From assembly GCA_947498985.1 (NCBI GenBank), contig CANMMF010000007.1, forward strand, positions 1 to 64,000: a stretch of 64,000 nucleotides of DNA. Direction: 5' to 3'. Below are positions 1 through 6,886 of this stretch, piece by piece; the stretch's first letter is position 1, and every line of letters begins with the position of its first letter. The DNA is from an uncultured Paracoccaceae bacterium. GTDB lineage: Bacteria > Pseudomonadota > Alphaproteobacteria > Rhodobacterales > Rhodobacteraceae. The notes beneath the pieces are model-generated. The model made no database searches. It was given only the letters and a program-made list of their open reading frames with translations, and had not been told where the DNA came from. A program made the translations under genes and the position numbers.

Positions 1-86
1 CCAGCATAGAGCGCCGAAAGCATGATGAGTTGCAGCAGTATCAGTGTGGCCAGGGCTGCAAGGGCCTGACGGTCATAATGAGTCAT
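1..86 (-). CDS. N-terminus of an unknown small membrane protein (cut by window edge)
   Basis: Reading leftward from an ATG at 84-86, the frame stays open to the window edge (28 codons). It encodes a short polar start (MTHYDRQ) followed by a strongly hydrophobic stretch rich in Leu and Ala, so the product begins with a membrane segment or uncleaved signal anchor. The gene is divergent from the TetR regulator at 174, with an 87-base spacer that holds a palindromic operator. It is therefore a natural candidate for the target of that regulator. I do not recognise the family from this fragment. Confidence 0.55.
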   Translation of the reverse strand, partial: MTHYDRQALAALATLILLQLIMLSALYA

Positions 87-126
87 TGTTTCTTTCGAAA
101 AGCGTATTTGCAGTTATGGTTGCACA

Positions 127-150
127 TATCCGTAATTCAGGATACGGATA
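127..150. promoter_or_regulatory. Probable TetR operator
   Basis: TATCCGTA at 127-134 and TACGGATA at 143-150 form a perfect 8-base inverted repeat with an 8-base centre. It lies 23 bases upstream of the TetR start codon and 40 bases from the divergent gene's start. This is the usual placement for an autoregulated TetR operator controlling both genes. Binding is inferred, not shown. Confidence 0.6.
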
Positions 151-173
151 CTGTCAACACTCAGGAGACGAGT

Positions 174-770
174 ATGCGCGAAGAAAAGAAATCGCTCCGC
201 CAACACCAGATCGAAGCGGCGGCCTACGAGGTGTTGGAGGCCAAGGGCTATGGCGGCACCTCGATGCTTGGCATCGCGAAACAGGCACGGGCCTCGAATG
301 AGACGCTCTACAACTGGTATGGCGACAAGCAGGGTTTGTTTCAGACGCTCGTCACGCGAAACGCGGAAGAAGTGAAAGAGCATCTCGAAACAGAACTGGA
401 AACCGATCACGACGCGTTATTCATTTTGGGTACGCTTGGACCGAAACTGCTGACGCTCCTCACAGGTGACAGGGCCGTAGCGTTGAACCGGGCGGCGGCG
501 GCGGATGGCAGTGGAGAACTGGGCGCGACACTGTCCAAGGCCGGGAGGGAGGCAGTGTTCCCACTGCTCGAACGTGTGCTGATACGCGCCCGGAACGAGG
601 GCGCGCTCAACTTCGAAAATAGCGGAGAAGCCGTGGCGCTCTTTCTCGACCTGCTGATCGGCGATCAGCAGATCAGACGCGTTATCGGTCGTCTTCCACA
701 GCCATCGGATACCTTTTGCCGAGAGCGGTCCGAGCGTGCTGTCAGGCTTCTACGCCAAATTCTAGGCTAA
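174..770 (+). CDS. TetR/AcrR-family transcriptional regulator
   Basis: This is a 198-residue DNA-binding repressor. The N-terminal helix-turn-helix covers roughly residues 10-55 and shows the typical GxxxTSMLGIAKQA...SNETLYNWYGDKQGLF pattern. The rest is an all-helical ligand-binding and dimer domain. The start at 174 is chosen because AGGAG lies at 163-167, and the frame upstream of it reads through the divergent promoter region. The C-terminal part resembles the TetR_C_7/AefR-like type. The inducer is unknown. A palindrome at 127-150 is the likely operator, so it probably represses itself and the divergent membrane gene at the window edge. Confidence 0.85.
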   Translation: MREEKKSLRQHQIEAAAYEVLEAKGYGGTSMLGIAKQARASNETLYNWYGDKQGLFQTLVTRNAEEVKEHLETELETDHDALFILGTLGPKLLTLLTGDRAVALNRAAAADGSGELGATLSKAGREAVFPLLERVLIRARNEGALNFENSGEAVALFLDLLIGDQQIRRVIGRLPQPSDTFCRERSERAVRLLRQILG

Positions 771-797
771 ACTCAAAAAACAAAAGGAATTCAAAAC

Positions 798-1100
798 ATG
801 ACGACCCTTCTCGCGCCCAATGCCTGCCAGACCATGGTTGATCTCCGCGCGCAGATCGACGCGATCGATGTCGACCTGATCGATCTCCTGGTCACCAGGA
901 GCCGCTATATCGACCGCGCCGTGGACCTCAAGAGAATCGAAGGCCTGCCGGCGCGCACGACGGACCGGGTGGCCGAGGTGCTGGACAAGGTCAGCTCAAC
1001 CGCGTCCGAACAGGGCCTCGATCCGAACCTAGCACGCAAGCTTTGGGCCGAGTTGATCGAATGGTCTATTCAACGGGAAGTCAGGAAGCTTGGGGAATAG
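798..1100 (+). CDS. Chorismate mutase (AroQ-fold) family protein
   Basis: A free-standing 100-residue all-helical protein of the chorismate mutase type II family, which converts chorismate to prephenate. PchB-type members instead cleave isochorismate to salicylate and pyruvate. Candidate active-site residues fall in the right order: Arg17 (VDLRAQID), Arg34 (VTRSRYI), Lys45 (DLKRIE) and Arg57 (TDRVAEVL), with Gln/Arg near SIQREV at the C-terminus. It starts 27 bases after the TetR gene with an AAAGGAA ribosome site, so the two may be cotranscribed. No neighbouring aromatic or siderophore genes clarify its role. Mutase versus lyase activity cannot be decided here. Confidence 0.8.
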   Translation: MTTLLAPNACQTMVDLRAQIDAIDVDLIDLLVTRSRYIDRAVDLKRIEGLPARTTDRVAEVLDKVSSTASEQGLDPNLARKLWAELIEWSIQREVRKLGE

Positions 1101-1137
1101 TGCGTTTCCGAAAGGGCGCAGTTGGTGGTGCGGCCCT

Positions 1138-1347
1138 ATGAAATTCATCCTCGATATCAGGGCTGCTGGGATTTTTCACAAGGCGGTGAAGTCGATGCAG
1201 GTAGGAGACTACTCGGCCGTTCTTGACCGCCTGTACGGGTTCCAAGCGCAACAATATTTAATGGCCAAGGCAGAACTATTTCGTGCAATGGCGCAGCATC
1301 GGCAGGACAGGTTTGCGGAAGGGTTCACCACTATGACAACTTTATGA
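1138..1347 (+). CDS. Small protein of unknown function
   Basis: About 69 residues from an ATG at 1138. An earlier in-frame ATG at 1090 would overlap the chorismate mutase gene, so it is less likely. The product is mildly amphipathic and mostly helical by eye, with no signal peptide, cysteines or known motif. Its stop overlaps the start of the next small gene by the ATGA arrangement at 1344-1347, which argues that both are translated as a coupled pair. I do not recognise the family. It could be a degraded remnant, given the recombinase nearby. Confidence 0.4.
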   Translation: MKFILDIRAAGIFHKAVKSMQVGDYSAVLDRLYGFQAQQYLMAKAELFRAMAQHRQDRFAEGFTTMTTL

Positions 1348-1565
1348 CGAACCATCTCGCGGACATGCCGCCAAAGGACCGTGTCTATGTGGAAGAGTAC
1401 GCAAAATTCTTCAGAAGCCGTGCCAAAACGAGAATTGATCCGTCAACGCCGTTGTATTCATCGCTTGCGGAATTGAGAAAACTTGCAGCCGTAGCGCCGT
1501 TCCTCACCAGGGCCGAGTTTACTTTTGACGACTCGGCAGAAGCCGACCTGACCGGAAAAACCTGA
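1344..1565 (+). CDS. Small protein of unknown function, coupled to the upstream small gene
   Basis: A 73-residue product starting at ATGA, overlapping the preceding stop. It is basic in the first half (around residues 15-32) and acidic near the C-terminus (FDDSAEADL). There is no recognisable domain, signal peptide or membrane segment. The overlap suggests translational coupling. The two genes lie between a chorismate-mutase-like gene and a recombinase, a typical accessory setting where small paired genes may be toxin-antitoxin-like. I see no residue pattern that supports that assignment. Confidence 0.4.
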   Translation: MTNHLADMPPKDRVYVEEYAKFFRSRAKTRIDPSTPLYSSLAELRKLAAVAPFLTRAEFTFDDSAEADLTGKT

Positions 1566-1685
1566 CCTTCTACTTCTTCGTAAAATGGCGTCTCGGTCCT
1601 GCACAGTGCAAGTTCGGCCATCACCGAATTTTGCAGGCGCGGCGAATGGCAGGAAAGCGGGCTGCGACCGTAGAATCTCGAAGGC

Positions 1686-1711
1686 GCGGTGAAAGGTCGG
1701 TATGGGCCGCC
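1686..1711 (+). repeat. Left arm of imperfect inverted repeat flanking the recombinase
   Basis: The 26 bases at 1686-1711 match the reverse complement of 2539-2564 at 23 of 26 positions (shared core GGTGAAAGG..GG..TGGGCCGCC). The arms bracket the tyrosine recombinase gene, 22 bases beyond its 3' end. They may be element ends or copies of a dispersed noncoding repeat. Confidence 0.5.
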
Positions 1712-1732
1712 AGCGACGACGGCCCGAAGTTG

Positions 1733-2365
1733 TTAGATTTCAATGGCCTCGGCGATTGCCAGCGCGTCTTCAAGTTCGACGCCCAAGTACCGGACTGTGC
1801 TGTCCATCTTGGTGTGCCCAAGCAGAAGCTGAACCGCCCGCAAGTTGCCGGTCTTTTTGTAGATCTGGGTTACCTTTGTTCTCCTCATCGAATGCGTGCC
1901 GTAGGCACTCGCCTCTAATCCGATCGAAGTGACCCAACCGCGGACGATCCGCGCATACTGGCGAGTCGAGATATGAAGACGCTCATGGAAGCGGCCCGGC
2001 CAAAGGTACTCTGAGCCAACCATGAGTTCATCCTCCATCCACTTCTCGACCGAGGCTCTTGTGCCTTCGGATATCTCAAAGCGCACCGGTTTTTGCGTTT
2101 TGCTTTGCAACACGGAAGCCAGTTCTTTGATCTGGCCAGATGCCATGACGTCGACGACTTTCATCTTCACCAGGTCGCAGCCTCGAAGCTTGCTGTCGAT
2201 TGCCATGTTGAACAGCGCTAGGTCGCGATGATTTTCTGCCAATTCAAGGCGAACACGGATTGCCCAGACGTGCTTTGGCTTCAGCGGTCGTTTTTGACCG
2301 ACGATGCGACCTTTGTTCCATGCAGGGCGAAGTGCCCGAATGGCGGGTAGGTTTGGTGTTTCCAT
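1733..2365 (-). CDS. Small tyrosine recombinase/integrase
   Basis: A 210-residue site-specific recombinase that is essentially a bare catalytic domain, lacking the usual N-terminal core-binding domain. All expected catalytic residues are visible: Arg61 (SKLRGCDL), Lys89 (QSKTQK), His158-x-x-Arg161 (THSMRRT), His184 (LLGHTKM) and nucleophile Tyr193 (VRYLG). The start at 2365 follows a strong GGAGG; longer readings would begin in noncoding sequence. Short integrases of this kind are common and nearly identical across Rhodobacterales and rhizobia and often sit alone on mobile segments. It is bracketed by inverted repeats at 1686-1711 and 2539-2564. It looks intact. Confidence 0.9.
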   Translation of the reverse strand: METPNLPAIRALRPAWNKGRIVGQKRPLKPKHVWAIRVRLELAENHRDLALFNMAIDSKLRGCDLVKMKVVDVMASGQIKELASVLQSKTQKPVRFEISEGTRASVEKWMEDELMVGSEYLWPGRFHERLHISTRQYARIVRGWVTSIGLEASAYGTHSMRRTKVTQIYKKTGNLRAVQLLLGHTKMDSTVRYLGVELEDALAIAEAIEI

Positions 2366-2727
2366 GACTGATCCTCCGATCCGCCATGCCCTCCACAACG
2401 ACAACCCGACGTTGACGAGCGACCTTATCACAGGATTGCTGCGCGGCGTCCGAGGTCGGCTCTGAGCCCACTTTGACAAATGCTGCGCTACGCTTCAACG
2501 GGTGCGAACCGCGCATTGCTGCCATTGGTCATGGTAAGGGCGGCCCAAACCGGCCTTTCACCGACCTAAGAAGATGCCGCAGTTGTAGCCCGAAGTTCGG
2601 ACCGTCGTTCGCAAGCGCAAAGCAAAGGGCTGTCAGCACTCTAATATCGATGACTTCGCAGGCAATCGCGGGATGTCGGGGGGCTGCCTTGGCGACGGTT
2701 CGTAAACCGTCGCCTGTCGATCAGAGC
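2366..2727. other. Noncoding stretch between recombinase and DUF1214 gene, with right inverted-repeat arm at 2539-2564
   Basis: No convincing gene lies here. The stretch carries the recombinase ribosome site just upstream of 2365 and, at 2539-2564, the right arm of the inverted repeat matching 1686-1711. The sequence resembles the degenerate noncoding filler seen again at about 8730-9000 (short GAAA..GG..TGGGGCC-like blocks), so the repeat arms may belong to a wider family. Confidence 0.45.
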
Positions 2728-4077
2728 CTAGAAACCTCTCGGTATTCCCAATGCACTCACATGTCGGGCGACGCGTTGTTCTTTTCGTTGCTCTGGCGAA
2801 AACTTGGGTTCACATTTCAGCTCTTCGCTTAGGCGATGAAACGCTACCGGTTTCGTTTCGGGGTCTCTTGGCTTGTTTGGTTTCCCGTCGGAACCCGTGG
2901 GAATACCTTGCCACCGCATGAAAACAAAGGCTGTCGAGGCGCCGGCTGGGTCCAACCAGTTTTCATAGCCTGGGTCTTCTATGCTGATCACGAAACGATA
3001 CTTTCCGTCCTCGCTTTGATACGCTTGTTTGGTAGTCAGGCTGGTTTGGCGACGGCGAAAATCAAGCGCGTTGAACCAGAGATCGCCGACTTGGATACCC
3101 TGATACCGCGCGTCCGCTTCCTCGACGGTTATGACGAAGGCTGTTTCCCTGTTCATTCGGAAATGGCCGGCGGAGCTGAACTGTCCAGGCAATCCGCCTT
3201 GTCCGGTGGCGCGCGCCGGGCTCATCCGGCCGGCGGGTAAATTCACTCTAAGCTGTTCAACAAATTTGATCCAACCTCTGGTGGAGCCAATCAAGTAATC
3301 TGCAGCTCGATCGTATTGCCGGCCAACGACATCGGGCGTCGGCAGCGGATTGACCTGCCCAACTGTATCAAGCCGATCAATGCGCCACGTTCCGCCCCTT
3401 TCAGTGTTCCAGTCCATCAGGCTTTCCCGGATCAAGATGCTGTTGCCCAAAAGCGCGCCGTTGGTGTTGCTCATCCAGTTTTCACCGCGCTTAAGGTGAC
3501 AAGGTTTGGTGTCGCTGATGACGATCGTGAATTCACCGTTCGGTTTGGTCGAGAGAGCGGCCAAGTCCAGTTCGCTGACGGGTAGCGGGCTTGTAAGGTT
3601 TTCGTCAAAGCCCGGGTCGCCTGCGCCAACCTGGATCTGCAAATCCGCGCTTGTTCCACGCTTGCCGGTGATCAGGTAGGTTCCGGGTGTTTTGATGCTG
3701 GCCAGGAAGTACAGGTTGTCCGGGTTTACCAGACCAAATTGATTGTGCTTCTCAAGTCGGCAGAACTCGGGGAAATAAGGGTCATGCAGGACAAAGCCTT
3801 GATCCAGTGCCGCCGCGATTTGGTGCTTCAGTTGTCGTTCGGCCGCAGCGCGTTCTGCTTCTGGATTAGAACTGTATTGCAGCCAAGGTGCCAGCGACAT
3901 GGCATGCTTCGCTTGCTCGATCGCCTGCGCAAAACGTTGCGATCCAGGGAGCGCAGACGGGTCTAGTGACCCGTTGCACTGCGCATGTTCCGTACGGGGT
4001 TGGCCCGAAATGGTTGGCGTGCGCAAATCGCCCAATGCACTGTTCCCTTGGATCGTTTTGTGCGATGTCAGTGTCAT
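2728..4077 (-). CDS. DUF1214-like protein under a probable ECF promoter
   Basis: A 449-residue protein. The middle (about residues 115-240) and the end (DPGYENWLDPAG followed by FMRWQG) match the DUF1214 pattern: conserved PDNLYFLASI, TYLITGKRGT, GEFTIVISD and FRFVIS-type strands, an ENW and an RxDW-like segment. The biochemical role of DUF1214 is poorly defined, although it often accompanies DUF1254. No signal peptide or membrane segment is visible. The start at 4077 is preferred over 4083 because AGGA sits 8 bases upstream of it but only 2 from the other. A GAACC-N16-CGAC element at 4137-4161 shared with the anti-sigma and RTX genes suggests control by the adjacent ECF sigma factor. Confidence 0.7.
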   Translation of the reverse strand: MTLTSHKTIQGNSALGDLRTPTISGQPRTEHAQCNGSLDPSALPGSQRFAQAIEQAKHAMSLAPWLQYSSNPEAERAAAERQLKHQIAAALDQGFVLHDPYFPEFCRLEKHNQFGLVNPDNLYFLASIKTPGTYLITGKRGTSADLQIQVGAGDPGFDENLTSPLPVSELDLAALSTKPNGEFTIVISDTKPCHLKRGENWMSNTNGALLGNSILIRESLMDWNTERGGTWRIDRLDTVGQVNPLPTPDVVGRQYDRAADYLIGSTRGWIKFVEQLRVNLPAGRMSPARATGQGGLPGQFSSAGHFRMNRETAFVITVEEADARYQGIQVGDLWFNALDFRRRQTSLTTKQAYQSEDGKYRFVISIEDPGYENWLDPAGASTAFVFMRWQGIPTGSDGKPNKPRDPETKPVAFHRLSEELKCEPKFSPEQRKEQRVARHVSALGIPRGF

Positions 4078-4136
4078 ATCCATTTTCCTTTTGAATGCGT
4101 GTTTGCGTGTCGACCAGCAGGCCGGACTGCACATGG

Positions 4137-4161
4137 GTCGTCCGGGAGCTCGGAACGGTTC
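4137..4161 (-). promoter_or_regulatory. Probable ECF sigma promoter of the DUF1214-like gene
   Basis: On the minus strand, a T-run leads into TTGAACC (-35, core 4161-4157), then exactly 16 bases, then CGACCCATG (-10, core CGAC 4140-4137). The same elements at the same spacing occur upstream of the anti-sigma gene (5514-5538) and the RTX gene (8623-8647). The layout fits ECF promoters, whose -35 usually contains GAAC and -10 a CGT/CGA core. Transcription would begin near 4130, giving a leader of about 50 bases. Confidence 0.7.
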
Positions 4162-4353
4162 AAAAAAACTGAAATGCGCGGCTTCAAATCTGTATGCGAA
4201 GCAACCGTCACGGCGCTGCCTTGCGCAAATGTCACAAGCAGCAAGCATGACCAGTGAAACTCCGGCCTTGCAGTCCACCATGATGTTGCAGAGGACCAGA
4301 TAATTGAAATCTGCTAAGCAACGTCAAATCCAGTTATGTCCAAGTGAGCAGCC

Positions 4354-4899
4354 GTGGACGAAACCGAACTCATCAAAAGAATTGGTCAGGGCGACAGGCG
4401 TGCCATGCACGCGCTCTATCTTCGCTATAATAATCAGATCTTTGCGTTTGCCATGTCGCGGGTGCGCAATGCGGAGCTTGCGTCGGATTGTGTGCATGAC
4501 ACGATGATTGAGGTTTGGCGGGTGGCCAAGTCCTTCGAGGGGCGGTCGGCGGTCAAGACGTGGCTCTTTTCCATTTCTCGCAACAAGTTGATCGACGCGG
4601 TCCGCAAGCAAGGCAAGATGTCTTACGTCGACGAATTTCCCGAACAAGAGGATACAGAGCCCAACCCGGAAGAGGCAGCCATTGCAGCCTCACAGCGTGC
4701 GCTGTTGCATCACTGTCTGGAGGGTTTGTCGGGATCCCATCGCGTAGCCATTCGGCTCACGTTTCTCGAGGAGCTCACGTATCCGGAGGTCGCCGACATT
4801 GAGGGCGTACCCGTGGGGACCATCAAGACCCGGGTCCACCATGCCAAAAAGGCGTTGATGCGATGTCTGGAGCGCTGCGCGGGAAAGGTCAAAGGCTAG
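4354..4899 (+). CDS. ECF-type RNA polymerase sigma factor
   Basis: A 181-residue sigma-70 family protein with only the two ECF regions. Region 2 lies at about residues 20-85 (ALYLRYNNQIFAFAMSR ... VHDTMIEVWR ... VKTWLFSISRNKLID). Region 4 with its helix-turn-helix lies at about 115-170 (EELTYPEVADIEGVPVGTIK). The start is a GTG at 4354; no in-frame upstream ATG exists before the noncoding region. It converges on the anti-sigma gene, whose stop is only 10 bases away, rather than sharing an operon with it. No GAACC-N16-CGAC element is visible upstream of the sigma gene itself, so it may be made constitutively and held by the anti-sigma factor. Confidence 0.9.
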   Translation: MDETELIKRIGQGDRRAMHALYLRYNNQIFAFAMSRVRNAELASDCVHDTMIEVWRVAKSFEGRSAVKTWLFSISRNKLIDAVRKQGKMSYVDEFPEQEDTEPNPEEAAIAASQRALLHHCLEGLSGSHRVAIRLTFLEELTYPEVADIEGVPVGTIKTRVHHAKKALMRCLERCAGKVKG

Positions 4900-4909
4900 G
4901 GTCAGATCC

Positions 4910-5476
4910 CTAGTCGGCGACGAACTCGACAAGTGTCGCGTTGCTCTCCAGCGCGGACTGAGCCGCTTCGGCGAGATTTTCATCCGAGAACGAAAGGCGC
5001 ACGAGACCCAAGGCGCCTGGCCCATCGATAATGCGTCCCTCGAAAGGGGCCAGCAAGGTGGAAATGTCGGCCAATGTAGCGGTTTCTGTGAACTTGACCT
5101 GAATGCTGACGGCGTCGCTGGTTTCGCTGGCGGTGCGGAACCCCTCCGGTACACCGCTGATCCTGGGCACGACCGCAACCTGCCATGCGGCGATCGCGAG
5201 CACGGCGACAGCCGCATACTGAAGCACCTGCCGCCACGGGCTGCGATTGTCATTGGCAGGAGCGGCTTGCGCGTCAATCGACGCGGAAATGCGATCCCAC
5301 ACCGCATCGGCCTTCTCATGTTTCGGGCCGTCGGCGAGGTCGGCTCGGACCGCACGCATCACATTCACCTCCGCGGCAAGCGCGGCATCTTGCGCCATCA
5401 TCTGCTCAAACGCGTCCCTGTCCGCCGGACTGAGCCGGTTTTGCAGGTACTCGAGTATGTCTTCATCGCGCGTCAC
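4910..5476 (-). CDS. Membrane-bound anti-sigma factor
   Basis: A 188-residue single-pass membrane protein. Residues 1-50 look like a short anti-sigma domain (EDILEYLQNRLSPADRDAFE); the zinc-binding His/Cys motif of ZAS proteins is absent. A transmembrane helix spans about 84-103. Residues 130-188 form a periplasmic domain with predicted beta-alpha-beta-beta-alpha-beta order (VSIQVKF, helix, GRIIDGP, GLVRLSF, helix, VEFVAD). That pattern resembles subtilisin propeptide/inhibitor I9 folds and the propeptide of the divergent subtilase at 5645. The gene has its own GAACC-N16-CGAC promoter, which would give negative feedback on the sigma factor at 4354. Confidence 0.8.
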   Translation of the reverse strand: MTRDEDILEYLQNRLSPADRDAFEQMMAQDAALAAEVNVMRAVRADLADGPKHEKADAVWDRISASIDAQAAPANDNRSPWRQVLQYAAVAVLAIAAWQVAVVPRISGVPEGFRTASETSDAVSIQVKFTETATLADISTLLAPFEGRIIDGPGALGLVRLSFSDENLAEAAQSALESNATLVEFVAD

Positions 5477-5513
5477 GTTTTTCCGCTCAATTCGCCTTCC
5501 CGGACAGGTATGT

Positions 5514-5538
5514 GTCGCACAATCCCACTAAAGGGTTC
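5514..5538 (-). promoter_or_regulatory. Probable ECF sigma promoter of the anti-sigma gene
   Basis: The minus strand reads ATTGAACC (core 5538-5534), 16 bases, then CGACACATA (core CGAC 5517-5514). Spacing and both cores are the same as at 4137-4161 and 8623-8647. The -10 core is 37 bases before the anti-sigma start codon. It implies that the sigma factor drives its own inhibitor. Confidence 0.65.
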
Positions 5539-5644
5539 AATTTCTTTTGACCGACCCTTGCGTTTCACGGTTAGGTTGCGTGGTAGTTTGTTGCGAAACA
5601 ATATGGATGAGTGGGTCATCGCTGGTGAGAAATGAGGGCTAGGC

Positions 5645-6811
5645 ATGCGTGGAAAGGGGTGTCAGCGCCTGGTTGCGGTCATCGCAGTAGGTCTGCTTCT
5701 GTCTGGATGTGACATGCCGTCGATAGGGGAGACCAGCGCGGAGCCAGAACGCACCGAGGTCGTCGGGACGCGGACGATCATTGCGCTGGTGCCGGATCAG
5801 GACAGCGCGGCTCGGATGGAGCAGGAGGCTGCGGCGACCGGCTACACGGCATTGGATGTCACGCAGCTCACCGGACTCGGATTGACCATGCTTAGCTACC
5901 GCATGCCCGATGATGTGACAGCCGCCGAGGCCATTCTCGCGCTGGAAGGGGCGGTTCCCGGATCGACCGTCGGCGTCAATCACGCCTACCGCTTGCAGGC
6001 GCAGCAGTCCGCGGCGGACACCCTGAACTACGCAGACAGCATGATGCGCTGGAGTGCTGGTGGATGCCGCGCATACGCACCGATCGGGATGATCGATACC
6101 GCAATCGACTTAAGCTCGCCCGCGCTGGCCGAGGCGGATGTGACCGCTCGCAATTTCTTTGCCGGCGCGTCGGCAGACTCCAGTCATGGAACCGAGGTGG
6201 TTTCTATCCTGGTCGACCCAAACCGATTGGACAGCGTGAAGATCTTTGCAGCCAATGTCTTCGGTGCGTCGGAAGACGCGGATCTTGTGGCCGGAGCGGA
6301 TGCACTCGTGCGTGCGCTTGACTGGTTGGCGGGAGAGGATGTGCGTTTCGTCAATCTCGCGCTGGCCGGACCTTACAACAAACTGCTCAACCTCGCCGTA
6401 GAACGGGCAGCAGGGCGGGGGCTCGTACTGGTGGCCGCTGTGGGGAATGACGGTCCAGCGGCGGATCCGCTCTATCCCGCGGGTTTTGACGAGGTGATCG
6501 CAGTGACTGCCGTGGACGCGCATGGTCGGATCTATCGCAACGCTGTTCGCGGTCCCCATGTGGATGTGGCGGCACCGGGTGTGGACATCATGGTCGCCAC
6601 ATCAGAGCGCTCGCGCTTCGTCACCGGCACGTCGATCGCCACGCCTTTTGTGACAGCCCGACTGGCAGCGGATCCCTACTTCAGCACCGCGCGCGGCGTG
6701 TCAGACACCCGCGCACGACTGGCCGCAACATCGGCCGAAATGGGACCAGCCGGGCGGGACGACGTGTTTGGCTTTGGCCTCGCGCTGGCAGACGGTATTT
6801 GCGACAACTGA
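5645..6811 (+). CDS. Subtilisin-like (S8) serine protease, lipoprotein
   Basis: A 388-residue exported protease. A lipoprotein signal ends in LLLSGC with Cys22, so it should be anchored in the outer or inner membrane facing the periplasm. Residues 44-118 look like an I9-type propeptide (TIIALVP, helix, TGLGLTMLSY, helix, VGVNHAYR). The catalytic domain carries Asp151 (GMIDTAID), His181 (SSHGTEV), oxyanion Asn268 (AVGNDG) and Ser330 (GTSIATPF), all intact. It is divergent from the anti-sigma gene with 168 bases between. Context suggests it cleaves or is sensed by the anti-sigma factor. No GAACC-N16-CGAC element was found on its strand. Confidence 0.88.
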   Translation: MRGKGCQRLVAVIAVGLLLSGCDMPSIGETSAEPERTEVVGTRTIIALVPDQDSAARMEQEAAATGYTALDVTQLTGLGLTMLSYRMPDDVTAAEAILALEGAVPGSTVGVNHAYRLQAQQSAADTLNYADSMMRWSAGGCRAYAPIGMIDTAIDLSSPALAEADVTARNFFAGASADSSHGTEVVSILVDPNRLDSVKIFAANVFGASEDADLVAGADALVRALDWLAGEDVRFVNLALAGPYNKLLNLAVERAAGRGLVLVAAVGNDGPAADPLYPAGFDEVIAVTAVDAHGRIYRNAVRGPHVDVAAPGVDIMVATSERSRFVTGTSIATPFVTARLAADPYFSTARGVSDTRARLAATSAEMGPAGRDDVFGFGLALADGICDN

Positions 6812-6835
6812 GGGGCAGGCCCCGCAAAGAACAAA

Positions 6836-6860
6836 CCCCGCCGGCGTGATGCTGACGGGG
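6836..6860 (-). terminator. Rho-independent terminator, probably bidirectional
   Basis: CCCCGCCGGC (6836-6845) and GCTGACGGGG (6851-6860) pair at 8 of 10 positions around a 5-base loop. On the minus strand the stem is followed by TTTGTT. It lies between the convergent ends of the protease gene (6811) and the RTX gene (6887). Confidence 0.6.
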
Positions 6861-6886
6861 CTGCGTGCCGATTGTACCAAGTCAAC

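Noticed and set aside
5546-5600. A plus-strand ECF box for the subtilase gene
   Set aside because: TTGACC is present but no CGAC lies 16 bases on, so the protease was not included in the motif set.
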